A DNA stretch of 64,000 bases from Porphyra umbilicalis (GCA_002049455.2 KV918814.1:62001-126000); one strand, 5' to 3'. Shown: positions 10,074 to 22,010, counted from the first letter of the stretch. Program-made: numbers and translations. Notes: generated by a model not told the origin, from the sequence alone.

Positions 10074-10397
10074 GATGCCCTCCCCAAGATGCACAGGCAT
10101 CGGGTGTAGGAGCCCGCCTAATGGGCAGATGAACTCGGATGAAACGACAAACGCACAGCGATACCTACGCATACACTTCGAAGCCAGTATTAAAAAAAAA
10201 CAAGGCAAGACTAGACCCGTGCCTGGGCAACTGTCATCGTGCACCAACTACGGTGCCACATGGGGCCGTCGCACCCGCTCGAAATGGCGCGTGGCTCATC
10301 GACCACTCCAGGCACAGTCGGACGAGAGGATCACAGCGCAAACATGCGTAGCCTGCTCCGGCCTCGTACGCTTCGCCCAGCGCTTCACCCGTCAGCG
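10074..10397. other. Convergent spacer, NDUFAF3-like / V-ATPase c''
   Basis: These 324 bases lie between two converging genes. The run TATTAAAAAAAAACAAG at 10187-10205 may be part of a 3' processing region. Nothing else is recognised. Confidence 0.35.
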
Positions 10398-11499
10398 TCA
10401 ATGGGATGCCAAAATGATGCCGACAATGACGCCAAAGAGGCCGAGGGCAGACCCGAAAATCTCTACAATTAGGATCTTGACGAACAGCGTCCCGTTTTGG
10501 GCATCGGCCAGCGCGCATGAACTGCCCGTCACGCCAACACACAGCCTGTACGAGCCATCCGAGACGGCACAAGTGGGCAACAATGGCATACAATACGAAG
10601 ACAACCGACAAAGGAAACAGCATGGCAAAAACAAGGTGGTGTGGGACGCACGCAAGCACACAAGAAGAAGTCAGATACCAAGTCTCGCCACCGCGGATGC
10701 CAAGAATGTTCGGATCAGCATTGAGGTACCCCCTCCAACTGCGGCTCGTCACGGACGGACCCGATGGGAACCCGCCCGACCGGCGCACGGCGTGCCCTAC
10801 AACGAGCAGCCAGGGAAACGTGGGGCTGCCGTGCTCGCAACGACCTCCGCAGTACCGTCACCATGGTGGGCGCGGTACGCGACGGAGTGTCGTGCAGCAC
10901 ACGGGCACGCCACTGGGATGCCGTCCAGCCGCCCCGAGCCAGCAAGGTCACCTCGCTCCCGACCATGCCCTACGCGCCTCACGGCATAGAAAAACAGAAT
11001 TACAACAGGAGCAAACATACCCGCAAAACAGGTTCGAGAAGCCAACCGTCAGGCCCGCCGCAAAAAGGGCGTAGCCAAGGTACGCCGACGGCAGCCCCCC
11101 GTCCTCCGCCTCAACAATACGGCTCTGCATGATGATGGCCATGATGACGCCATAAATGGCCACAGCCTCGCAAAAAATGACCGATATGAGGTTCTTCGAT
11201 TGGATGCGGGGGTGCTTGATAGCTGCGCCCAGCAGGCTGACGCCGGTGATGAAGATGCCCCACGCGGCACCCAGCACCGACAACCCGATGGCAAGGGCGG
11301 TACCGACAGATGCAAACAAGTACGGAGAAATCGACGTAAACAGAGCCCACCATGACGCGTAGCAGGCGGGGATGAACCAGAAGAAGATGCAAGAGGAGAA
11401 AAAGGAGCCGGAGGTGGTAACGACCGGTGCCGCCACAACCGCCGCAGGGACCGCAGCCACGTGGGCCACGGCGTCCATGGCCATGGCGGATGCGTCCAT
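10398..11499 (-). CDS. ATP6V0B: V-type H+-ATPase 21-kDa proteolipid subunit c''
   Basis: This is a proteolipid of the proton-translocating V0 ring in vacuolar and endomembranes. There are two exons: 11499-11021 and 10545-10398. The 475-base intron (10546-11020) has GTATGT donor and TACAG acceptor. Phases fit, giving 208 aa, the normal family length. Splicing joins SNLFCG to [17 protein letters not shown], as in other c'' proteins. Five membrane segments are visible. The essential carboxylates appear in [15 protein letters not shown] and in [19 protein letters not shown]. The start at 11499 ([11 protein letters not shown]) is preferred over 11619, because residues from the upstream ATG look untranslated and the domain needs only a short lumenal leader. 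Confidence 0.93.
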
Positions 11500-12361
11500 G
11501 GCGCGGACGGCGTCAAAAACTTGCGGAGAGATGCACAGGGTAGGAGTGCGGTGCACGAGTGGAAATAGTGGCGTGTGTGGGTCGGTGCCGCGAACACGGT
11601 GTGTGATGGCGATGGCCACGAGACCGCCTGACTATGTTTCCTCCAGTTCCTAATGGAATACTGCGGTTCACGAACAACTAAGTGTGCGCACTGAAACATC
11701 GACGGCCATTGATTATTCGCAGCAGAGACTTCTTCATACACTTCAAATGGATGGTCCTGAGTTCTTTTTTCTTTCGACAGATCTGACCACAACGAGGTCG
11801 TTCGATTCGTTCATACCCTCTGGAGGCCGTCACGCTCTCTGCCGTCGTTTTTGGCGTCATGAACAAGGAGGCCAGACACTGTAATGTTGATTAGATCTTC
11901 TAAATAATTTCCCACGGTGCTTCACGGATCTTGCACAGCAGTGATGCGACGTTGTTAGACGTCTCCTTGTTTGAGCGGAGAGGAGCGAAACTGTGACGCT
12001 CGCCTGGCCAGGTGGCTGATGCACATAGTGTTTGAGCCTGTTTGTCATTGTCCTGCATCTGGACGAACATGACAGAGCTCGGGTTGGGACGGTGTGGGCG
12101 CACGTCCGGCAGAGCGAGGCCCATTCATGTCGTGTCGCCACGGTCGTTCTCTTCCACGAACCAGTCGAGTGCTTCGAGCAGGTTGCCCGGCGAAGCTGCA
12201 TGCCCCACTGCCACCAGTAAACACACTGAAGAAGCGAAGCTCCGAACGCGTTCGGCTTGTGTGGATGGGGTGCCCGGGTGCTCAGCCAGCCCGTGTCTCT
12301 GGGGCCTCTGCCAAGAGGGCAATTCCATGGCCGATGGTTCTTGATCCTTTGACGACAAGGA

Positions 12362-12495
12362 CATCGTCGGCCCGGCAGGAAATCGCGTCGAGCATGCATC
12401 GAGCATGCATCGGGCTGCATCGGCCATCGAAGGCGGCATTCGATGGGCGTTTTTGGGTGCATCCGAGCCTCCATCGAAGTGCATCGACCGATGCA
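12362..12495. repeat. CATCGA-rich block 1
   Basis: Many copies of CATCGA/TCGATG occur in both orientations, including two adjacent GCATCGAGCAT copies. Similar blocks lie at 15241-15332, 18590-18642 and 63457-63570, so this seems to be a dispersed repeat. No coding potential is seen. Confidence 0.5.
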
Positions 12496-15240
12496 GAACA
12501 ACCGCTGACAAGGACCTAACACCACCGTCGGTAGTTGGTACCACCCAGACGGAAGACAAACGAAAAGTACGAAGACCAAACGCGCGCTTTCGTACGATGT
12601 TCGTCTGTCGTTCGTTTGTCTTTCGTTTGTCAAACGTAGGCGTTACGAATACCTCTTTCGTAAGCTTGTCGTCACGCAGCTGCAGCAGCACGTGACAAGC
12701 AAATCAAGGCCTGTGAGACGTCGACCGCTCGTGGAGTCTCCAACAGAGCCCTTGATTGGCTCATACTGTGCGCTGCTGACGCCTTCCCGTTGTCCATTGC
12801 AGCGACCCAAAAAAGAAATTGTCGATCACCAGCGCTTCATTTACCATACCGCGCTCATGGCTGCTCTCGCGGCCCCCGTGACCACCTAAACATCTCAATA
12901 ATTAAGTACACTGATGCTTCTGTCGGGACCCTTTCTTGAGGCTGTTGAGGTAGGCCTCGGGGCTACTCCTGTTCAAACATTTGAAGACACCAGCGGTGTA
13001 GCCAATCGGAGAGGCCCGCCAGGCGGGAGTGGAACCTGGGAGACGACTCCCATTTCTCTCGAAGTGAGGCCTTGCCTCTCCTCGTCTTCCGACGCGTAGG
13101 TGTAGTGTACCGCTCTCCGTTCTGTCATCGTCTCTTATGTCCCCACCCCGCTGCAACGCTTCCGCTTGTCCCTCTCTCGTCTTACCGCCGCCGTGGCCAC
13201 CTCCTCTCTCTTCACACCATTGTACTGTTTACCCCGTACCTCACCATTCGTACTGCTGCAAGTGGTTCTCGCCCCACTGCCTCCCGCACCTCTGACCTGC
13301 CGCACCTCCCCAACCTCTTGCGCACCGACCTTGCCCCCCCCATCTCTTTTGTCGTGACCGACGTGGTTGTGTTCGGTGCCGGTCACGACCGTTGAGTTAA
13401 AGGCTTTTTGACGTGGGGAGGAGCAGGAGGGATATGGGGGAGAGTGTGTGCGTTTGGGCCGTGAGGTTGGGGGTGGAGCGCAGTGCCATGTTGACCCGGC
13501 TTGGCACGGGGGTAGATACGTGGGGGACGAGGTGGCGGAGCTTCGTCGCCCGTTCCCTGTGGGGGTGGGCACTGGGGGTATGGAGAGGGTAGGAGGCAGG
13601 TGGCGTCATGTGGGGGTGGGGGAAAGCGACGCCGAACAGGGGCAGGAGGGTCCCATTAAGCTTAGTACAGCTCACTAGTAGCTTTTGACCGTTAGTGGGA
13701 ACGTACTGGGTAATTAAAAACATTCTTACTTCCGATGTTCGAAGTACGCCCCTCACTGCCAGCATCTTGTTCAGAAGGCTTTGTCAGTGGGTCACCGAGC
13801 CCAAACGTTTCCCTGACGAATGACAGACGCGACACAAACGACAACGCACCCTTACGAACGGGCAGACGAATGGGCATTCGTCTGACCATCGTTTGACAGA
13901 TGAAGACCTTACGAATCCGGCATTCGTCTGAGGGGTACCATGTATTTTTTTTAATACCGACGACGTGCGTTTCTTTCCGACAGACTGCACTTCGAGACTC
14001 GGGCGCCGTTTCATTGTGCACGTGCACGGGCTCTTCCACGAATGATTGGTCCAGCTACTGTACGCTTTGGATAGGGCTCCGACAGGCATGCTGCTTACTT
14101 TAGAGGGCACTGGAACTGGAATTCCCCGGGAATGTGATCAGCAGGGTGCGGTATCCACGACGAGCGCACCTGCTCAAGGTCTTTGATTTACGTTGTAAGG
14201 TGACGAGCGAGGCCGCCAGTGCGAACCGTCGTGACTTAAAATTTAGTTGTCTGAGAATCGCTCGCGAAGAGATGGCCGCCAGCAAGGCGCGGTTTTACGC
14301 GCCGTGTCCCCCACCACCCACACAGTCGCCATCCGAGCGGCCGCCGCCGCCCCGTCGGTGGCGGCGGAGGACTCGGGCGGGTGGAGCTTCCCCTTCACCC
14401 CCGGGGCGTGTGCAGCGGTGGGGTGCCCCGCCCCCTCCCCGCCGGTGCACGCAGTCGTCGACCTCCGCGTCATTGGCGTGGGCGCGCGCCCTCAAGGCAT
14501 TTCTTTCGTCCGACGTGCAGGTGATCCGTGCAGCGGTGGCGCGGTCGAGGTGGGACCCCCGCCGGGCGGCGGCATTGCGCTGCAACTGCCACACGCTCGC
14601 CGTGGGGGGGAAGGGGGGTGTGGGTGTCAGTGTGTTTGCGCGCTACCGTTTGTGGCACCTGTCCGGTCCGGCGGGCGGCGGCTGTGGCACGTCCGCCCCC
14701 TCGTCGGCAGCCGTGCCGGGCTTCGTATTGTATTTTGCTGTCACCGTCGGCGACGGGTTCACAGGCCGTCATCGTGGGGAGCTTATCGGGTGGGCAGGGG
14801 TCTCTCGACGGCCGGACCGTTTCCGCGAACGGGGCGCCATGCGGCGTAGCGGCGACGGCGGCCCGACCGCCGCCGCCGTATCGCCTGGCAACCCGCCGCC
14901 GGCGTAGCTGGGGCGAGGAAGCGCGCGGGGGTGGTCGCAGACCACGGTGACACAGCGGCCGGGGGAGCATTCCCGCCCCGTAACGGGGCGCCGGCAACGG
15001 CAGCGGGAGGGCGTGCCGGGGTCGGGTGCTGGCTTGCTGTCGGGGAATGCCCTGTCTTGTCCTAATTGCAATGACGCTCGACAGATCATAAATACAAGAT
15101 ACAATCACCCTGGTCAAATAGTTATAGCGTTCAACTCATTCATAGAACACTCACGCTATTGGACAAGCCTCTTTTGGCAACCGTTATGAGCGACGAATCA
15201 TGAGACTGGAGCATCCGAGTCGGCTTGCTCGGCTTACAGC

Positions 15241-15332
15241 CATCGAAGGTCCATCGAAGAACCATCGAAACCATGCCTTGATGGGGTTCGCAAGGCCCCA
15301 CCGAAGTCCCATCGAGAATCCTTCTCGATGGA
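15241..15332. repeat. CATCGA-rich block 2
   Basis: Repeated CCATCGAA units in direct orientation are followed by CTCGATGG in inverted orientation. The motif content is like that of the block at 12362. Confidence 0.5.
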
Positions 15333-16730
15333 GATTCCTGAACGGCCGACGATGATGACCTTGACCTTGCTGTTTGAACCGGGATGTCGATCGATGCCGC
15401 TGCTGACAGTTGGCTTGTGAGCATTCGAAAAAGCCCCTCGGTGGTGCCTATTGAGCGGCCTCTCCGGCCGGTACTGGCGCAGCGACTGCCACGCCTAGTT
15501 AAGGCCCAGTGTTCCGGCTCTTCTGGATTTTCAGAGGAATCGCTGCACATGGTTGGCTCTCACATCCAAATGCGACCCCTCATTGGCAGAAGACCATGAT
15601 GTCAGCTCTGTTTGGCTATCTATCGGAAATGCGCCTCTTTGTCTCTCCAGATCGCAACGTGGCGACAGGCATCTGCGCTCAAGGGCCAACATGGGACGGT
15701 GGCGAACAAATCACTTTCAGTCGTTGCGCGAATCCTGAACCGGGCGCGACGGGTACAGCAACACCGCAATCGAGGTCGCTTCAGTGTGTACCTCTCGACC
15801 GTGCGGCCAACGCGGCATATCTCCGCCCTTGCTCAACCGTTTACGCTTCTGTTTAGCTCATTGTGCCGGGCTATGCTCCACCTTGCCAGACGTGTGAAAA
15901 ACGTCTGAAAAAGGTATCAGCAGAAAAGATAGCTGGGGCGCCCCAGACGCGCCTGTGTCGAGCGAGATGGGGTCGGGAAAGAGGGGGAACTGATGAGAAA
16001 CACTTTCTGAGAGCATATTCGAGCTCAGCACATGTCCTTTGCCCGGAAAAACATAGGGGGAGGTCCCCAAACATCGGGGGGTGTGCATAAAGACCCCCCC
16101 CCCCTCCCGTGGCGCTCCCGGCTGCTCCCCCCCCGCCCCCCCGTCCACTCCCTGTTGCCTGCTTCGGTTCCTCTGATTCCTCACAAAGCGGCCGCACTTA
16201 CGTTCGGTCTCCAACGTCGTCCGCCATATTTCTCCCCTCCACAGCAAGAAGACAACCACTTGGCGATCGCGACGGCGCGCGCGCCGCTAGAACGCCTGCA
16301 GGCGACCAGAACTGTGCGGACAGAAAAGGCGGGGCAAGACGTGATCCGACGGATCACGGCTCAGTCCACGGCTCATCCTCTGCGGTCAGCCACCCCTCTC
16401 ACAGGGGCCGTTAAGGCCTATAAAATTGGGACGCGTCCCAAATGGATCTCGGCCACTGATATTTGACCACGTTGCAGTGTAATGCTCAGACCCAGAAGAG
16501 CCACCTTAACTAGGCGTGCTGCATGGCCACCGAGGGGCCCTCACCCCGGGGTGGGGTCAGTGCGTCTCGAATGGGGAGAGACTGACACAGGTGCCCACGG
16601 CAGCTGCTCGCGCCGGTCCCGGCTGGGCACCGCCCCACACCCCCCCTTCACGGACCCTGGGAGGCAGGTTCGTGGCTGCCGAGCATCAATTGCCCCACCG
16701 TGGCACGCGCTCGCACCTGCCCGCTAGCAG

Positions 16731-16760
16731 CCCCAAATCCCAGCATGCTGAGATTTGGGG
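16731..16760. repeat. Short hairpin
   Basis: A near-perfect inverted repeat: CCCCAAATCCCAGCA pairs with TGCTGAGATTTGGGG, with one C/A mismatch pair. It lies 20 bases before the target-site duplication of the hAT-type MITE. Confidence 0.55.
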
Positions 16761-16788
16761 TCGTTCGCACCTGCGGCGCCCTCTTTAG

Positions 16789-17309
16789 CAGGCCTCACCC
16801 AGAGTATATCGGCAAGGGTACCCGGGTATAGTTTTCGGGTATATACTTGTACCAGTGGATTATTTTGGCGAGGCACCCATACTCATACTCGGCGAATGGG
16901 ATGTCCCCAGATACTCGCGACCTCGGGTCACCATTGGTATCCATGAGTATTTACTACCCGCATTCTCGATTCTGGAGAAGTCGATACCCTTGCCAGCATC
17001 CTGCGGTGGGGCACCGTGACCACGTCAGCCGCCTGACAACAAAGTACGTCTCGAAGACACAAGTTAACGGCACATTCCGAGAGTTAACTCCATCCAAAAG
17101 GTACACGAATACCAGCGCGCAGAATTAACATGGATACCGACAGCCCAGAATTTCAAGGGTATATACCCTGGATACCCACTCTGCAAGGTTTGGGAGATAC
17201 TCATACTCGGACGTCTGAAAGTCTGTCGTACTGTCAGCCAATACTCAGTAGCTGGATCAGACCCGAATACCGTACTCGCGGTCCAAACTGATACCCTTGG
17301 TGAGGCCTG
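16789..17309. mobile_element. hAT-type non-autonomous MITE, 521 bp
   Basis: The element starts CAGGCCTCACC and ends GGTGAGGCCTG; about 19 of 21 terminal bases pair as inverted repeats. It is flanked on both sides by the identical 8-bp direct repeat CTCTTTAG (16781-16788 and 17310-17317). CAGG termini with an 8-bp target duplication are typical of the hAT superfamily. There is no transposase frame. The interior is AT-richer and full of GGGTAT/ATACCC motifs in both orientations, as in subterminal transposase-binding sites. It ends about 150 bases before the CAP start codon. Confidence 0.85.
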
Positions 17310-17457
17310 CTCTTTAGGACGCCTACCGTTGGCACCGTCTGCTCCATCCGCTTCCATTGCTCGTCACCCCCCACCCCCTCCACCGCCGCTGCCGCCACCG
17401 CCATCCCCAGCCGCCACCGCACACCTTGTTGCCCGTACTCCCAGCACCCTCACCGCT

Positions 17458-18196
17458 ATGGCCGGCCCGCCCCCCCCCCCCCCCCCCCCCGCCGCCGCCG
17501 CCACCCGCGCCGAGCGCCGGCGATGGCGCGGCCGCGTCTGAAGACAGCGCTGCCGCGCTCTTCGCGTCGATCAACGCGCTGGGCTCGGATGGTGTGCGGG
17601 CGGGGTTGAAGAAGGCTACCCGCGGTCCGGTCAATGAAGAGCTTCCCGCGGACGCGTCCAAGCCGGCTGTCGCCCCGGTCAAGGCGCCCACCCCTGCTGC
17701 CGCCGCCAAGAAGACGTACCCGCCCAAGTGCGAGCTGTCGGGCAAGAAGTGGGCCGTCGAGTACCAGGACGGCGCCAAGGAGCTTGTCGTGGAGGTGACC
17801 TCCATCAAGCAGTCGGTGTATGTGTACAATTGCAAGAAGAGCACCCTACAGATCAAGGGCAAGCCCAACAGCATCTGCATCGACGCATGCTCCAAGGTCG
17901 ATGTGATCTTTGAGAACGCCCTCTCCTCGTGCGACATTGTCAACAGCAAGGACATCCAGATGCAGTGCACGGGCATGGCGCCAAGCATCAACATTGAAGG
18001 CTGTGTCGCGGTCACCTGTTACTTGTCGGAGGAGAGCAAGGAGACGGCGCACGTCATTACGAGCAAGAGCGCGGCGATCAACATCATTGTCCCGACCAGT
18101 GACGGGGACATCAAGGAGACTCCCATCCCGGAGCAGTTTTTGACCAAGTTCTCGAACGGCGAGTGGACGACCGAGGCTGTGTCTCACGACGATTAG
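17458..18196 (+). CDS. CAP: Cyclase-associated protein, short C-terminal (actin-binding) form
   Basis: CAP recycles ADP-actin monomers. The ATG at 17458 reads MAGPPPPPPPP. Immediately after the C-run (17468-17491) the continuing frame shifts, so the run length is probably off by one modulo three. A WH2-like segment (ALFASINALGSDGVRAGLKK) follows the polyproline. Then comes the CAP/ARP beta-helix domain from about 17713 (YPPKCELSGKKWAVEYQDG) to the end, with KPNSICIDACSKVDVIFEN and INIIVPTSDGDIKETPIPEQ. The N-terminal helical domain of full-length CAP is absent here; a pyrimidine-rich leader and the MITE lie upstream. The nominal length of ~245 aa is far below the usual ~470. C-terminal-only CAPs are known in some protists; a missed upstream exon is the alternative. 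Confidence 0.85.
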
Positions 18197-18614
18197 GGTG
18201 CGCCGCATGTCGTGATGGGAGAAGACAGCTGCAGTGTGCAGGCGTGGATGACGTGTGCGTGGCGGGGTGAATAGAGACGCGGGCTGGTGACGGTGGCGGT
18301 ACCGAGGACACCCATGTGTTCCAACTTGTGATGCCGTCTTGTCTTGCACTCGTTGGCGCTTCTGTGCTCTTTCTTTTTCGTTCCCTTTTCCCGCGGACTC
18401 TCGCCGCCCTTGGGTGTGCTGATGGGCCTTGTGCGCTCGGATCTGGGGTATTCCTGTTGCGCGTACCGACCGGCCTTGCTGCGTGCACGCCTCTGAGAAT
18501 CGTGGAAGGGAACACGGAGTGCAACGGGCGGGGCAGGATAGAAACGAGCCATTGCGCGCACTCACCATCGTCTACTTCGGAGTGTTTTTCCATCGACCTC
18601 CCATCGGGGCCTCG
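18197..18614 (+). other. Intergenic region, CAP / GATA gene
   Basis: About 420 bases of CAP 3' flank with no coding features. It ends in a CATCGA-rich block at the border of the extreme G+C island. Confidence 0.4.
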
Positions 18615-18642
18615 ATGAGGCCATCGACCCATCGAAATCAAG
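18590..18642. repeat. CATCGA-rich block 3
   Basis: Several CATCGA and TCGATG copies occur within about 50 bases, at the point where composition jumps to nearly pure G+C. It is related in motif to the blocks at 12362, 15241 and 63457. Confidence 0.4.
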
Positions 18643-18696
18643 GGTATCGCCAAGGACGGGGGCGCCCGCGGCGGCGGCGGCGGCGCCAGCGCCACG

Positions 18697-18771
<75 letters not shown>

Positions 18772-21530
18772 TCGCGGCGCGGCCACAGCGCGGCGCGGGC
18801 GGCGGTGGGGGAGCTCGCGCGCCGCGCGCGCTGCGGTGGCGGGTCGGCCGCCGCCTCCGCTGCCGCCGTGGCGGCGGCCGCGTCGGCCGCCGCGCGCGTC
18901 GGCGGGCGCGGCGGGGGCGGGGGTGGGGGTGGTGGCGGCGGCGGCGGCGGGCGCCGCCGCGGGCGCGACTGCTCGCGCCACGTGCGCCGCGGTGCGGCGA
19001 CGGTGCGCACGCTCCCCCACCCGCGCCTCGTGCGACCGTACGACGTGCGGCGGCGGGGGCGGCACGCCGCCGTGCCGGGTCGATACGGACCCCCCCCCCC
19101 TCCCCCCCCCCCCCCCCGCCGCCCCCCCCCGCCATCCGCTGCGTGCACTGTGCGGCGACGGCGACGCCGCTGCCGCGCACCGTCCCCGACGGCCCGCGCT
19201 CCCTCTGCAACGCGTGCGGCGTGCGGGTGCACGAGGGGCAGCTCCCCCGCCGCGCCGTTGTGCGCGTCGGCGCCACCGACCGCTTTACGCCCGTGCCGGC
19301 GCCGCGCGTGAGCCTCGCCGTCACGGCGGCGGCGGCGGCGGCGGCGGGGGTGATTGCCGCGGGCGCAGGCGCGGCGGCAGCGCGCAGCAGCGCGGCGGCG
19401 GGGAGGGAGGGGGGGGGGGGCGGGGGGGGGGGGGGGTCGCCCATCCGCCACCGCCCGCCGGGGGCGCCGCGCCGCCCCCGCGTCGGCGGCCGCGTCGGGG
19501 GGGACGGCGGCGGCGGCGGGGGGGCACCGCCGCCGCCCGCCGCACCGGCTGCCCGTCAGCGACCGGGGGGGGTGCTCAAGCGCAAGCACCCGGCGGGGCG
19601 CAAGCCCGCCGCCCCCGCCCCGCCGGCCCCGTCGGCGGCGGCCGTGACGGCGGCGGCGGCGGCGGGGCCCGCGTCCCCCCCCCGCCGCCAGTGGTGGTGG
19701 TGGCCGCGGCCGCGGGGCCCGCGACCCCCCCCCCCCCCCCTCCCCCGCCGCCCACTTTGAGCCGTCCCCCCCGGGCGCCGCCCCCGCCCCCGCGGTGGCG
19801 CCGCCGCCGCCGCCGCTCCCCCTCCCCCCCGCGGTCGGGTGGCTCGCCCGCCCCGGCGCGGCCGCCCCCGGCGTCGGCGGTTGGGCGAGCCCCCCGCCGA
19901 CGCCCGCGCGGCGCGGGGCGACGGCGACCCCGTCGCCGGCAGCCGGCCGGTGGGGGGGGGGGTGGGGCGGCCTCGGCGGCGCGCCGGGGGGGGGGGGGGG
20001 CGCCCCCGCCGCCGCCCTCGGCGGGCGCCCGGCGCCGCTGACGCGCGTCGGCTCCCTCCCGGTGCTGCGCCCGTGGGGGGGGGGGGGGCGCCGCCGGGGG
20101 GGGCGCCGCGCCGTTGAGGCGTCGGCGGGGCGCCTCGACGCGGCGCTTTTCGGCAGCCTCCACTTGGGCGACGCGCCGCGGCGTGGGGGGGGGGGGGGGG
20201 AGTGCGGCGTGGAGGGCCTCACCCGCCCCTCGTCGCCGGGTGGCGGGCTGGGGGTGGGGGGGGGGGGGGGGGTGCTGGGCGGCCGCCCCGTCGACGCTCG
20301 TGACGCTGCAGCATTTGCTGGGGCCGACGCCGCTCACGTCGTCGCCGCGGTCGACGTGGCGGACGTTGGCGTTTTCACCGGGCTCGTCCATGCCAACGTC
20401 GCCTGACCATGGGGGTCCGTTGTTGGGTGAGGGGGTGTATCGGACTGCTTGGAGATGGTCGTCCCAAGGGCGGCTGAAGGCGGTCGTGTGGCTTGGTCGG
20501 TCGTCTGGAGGAAGCCGGCGTGGCACGCGAGGCAGCGCGCCGCGGCCAGACGCTCCTTGCCTCCCCGCTCGGTGTATGTGCCATGACGTGACTGACGTGC
20601 GCATCTGTCGAGCGGCTCCGCGTGTCTTGTCCGCCTGTCCCTTGCGCTGTGTGTTTGTGCTGCTTGTTTTACCCTCCCCGCCCTTACCAGTCGCAGAGGA
20701 GGAGTGCCCCGTCGTACCAGTCACACCCGACGCCTTCTTCCTCGACTCGGTCGCGATGGAGCGGAGCGGCTCGGCCGAGATGATGACCGCCCCGGTGCGC
20801 CTTACCGGCGTCGACGGCGGCCTTGTCCGCGGGGGAGCTCTTCCGCGCGCTCCCCTTCCCAGACGCCGAGCCGCTCGTCCTTCTCCTCTCCGAGCCGGCG
20901 GCGGCGGACGGTGCGCCGCCGTCGGGCGGGGTGGCCATGGCCGTCGACAGCACGCCACCGCCGCCGCCGCCGCCACCGCGATCGCCACCGCCGCCACCGC
21001 CGCCGCCGCCCGTGTCGCTCGCGGGCCTGTGCTTGGCGCCGTCGGCAGCGGCGGCGGTGCCGCCCCCCCCCCCCCCCCCCCCAGTCCGTCCCGTCGGCGC
21101 GTCGGCGCTCAACGCGCGCGCCGGCGCCGCCATTATCGCCGGCTGCGCGCCGGCCCCGATGCCCCCCGCGGCGGGCCGACCGGCGGCGGGGGTGGCGACT
21201 GGGCGGCCGCGGTCCCCCCCCACGGCCGTGGCCGCCGCGGCGGGCAGAGGGCGCCCCCCCTCCGCGCGCGCCCACCCCTCCGTGTCCCACCGCGTCACGT
21301 CCCTCCTCCGACGGGGCCCTCCCGCCGTGGCCGCCCCCTACGCGTCGGCGGTCGTGTGTCTCGCGTCGCTCGTCACGGCGCTCGGGGGTCCGCCGCCGGC
21401 GGCGGGCGCGGCGGGTCGACCCGCCTGGGAGGCGGACGCGGCCGCCTACATTGCGGCCTTTGTCGGCGACCAAGCGGGTCCGACGCAGGGCGGTGGCGGG
21501 GGCGGCGCGACTGCCGCTGCCGCGACCGCG

Positions 21531-21568
<38 letters not shown>

Positions 21569-22010
21569 GGGGGCGGCGACGCACGGCGCGTCGGGGTTGG
21601 CGGGTGGGGCGGCGGCGTCCCCTGCCGCCGCCGGCCCGTCCTTTCGCGGTGCCGACCGCGACGCGTACCACGGGGGGCTCCGGGCGGTGCGAGAGCTGCT
21701 GCTTGAGGTGCGGGACGTGCACCTCGACGCGCTCGTCGCGGCGCTCGATGCGGACGTGGTCGGGCGGGCGGTGGGGGTTGCGGGGGGGGGGGGGGGGGGC
21801 GCCGGCGCCGGCGGTGCCGAGGAGGGGGGCATGTCGCCAGCCGCCACGGCGACGGCCGCCGCGTCTGCGGCGTCCGCGTCGGCGGCGGCGTCGGCCACGG
21901 CCACGGCCACGGCGGCGGCGGCGGCCACGGCAGCGGCGGCCGTGGTGGGCGGCGTGGCGTCGCTGGCCGCCGCCTCCCCATCCGGCGGCGGGATGGTGGC
22001 GGCGAGCTGA
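18615..22010 (+). CDS. GATA-type zinc-finger protein, low-complexity, one intron; frame broken by G/C runs
   Basis: A GATA-class finger lies at 19140-19217: CVHC, 18 residues, CNAC, with PDGPRSLCNACGVRV. The usual Trp after TPL is Pro. Flanking sequence is Ala/Gly/Pro rich, so the family call rests on the finger. Frame changes coincide with homopolymers (19091-19130, 19408-19434, 19727-19741 and others). A basic patch (VLKRKHPAGRKP) follows. A 270-base intron is inferred at 20427-20696 (GTGAGG donor; pyrimidine tract then GCAG); phases fit and LLEEECPVVPVTPDAFF reads across. The frame then continues through GELFRALPFPDAEPLVLL and helical segments (WEADAAAYIAAFVGD, RAVRELLLEVRDVHLDALV) to a stop at 22010. 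The start (ATG 18615) is uncertain. A nuclear transcription factor is inferred. Confidence 0.5.

Larger units (their letters stand above)
11500..16788. other. Gene-poor, repeat-bearing intergenic region
   Basis: About 5.3 kb between V-ATPase c'' and the hAT-type MITE. Open frames are short and unlike proteins. The region includes CATCGA-rich blocks (12362-12495, 15241-15332), two blocks rich in TTCGT/ACGAA motifs (12555-12690, 13720-13940), a small G+C-rich stretch (14270-14930) with competing open frames, and a hairpin at 16731-16760. I see no RNA gene. Confidence 0.45.

Noticed and set aside
14134-14930. Plus-strand frames of 257 and 200 residues in a small G+C patch
   Set aside because: Competing frames on both strands, no motif, and the better-looking frame lacks an ATG.
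18111-20222. 703-residue minus-strand open frame opposite the GATA gene
   Set aside because: Pure Pro/Arg/Ala low complexity produced by G+C richness; the plus strand carries the GATA finger and consistent splice sites.
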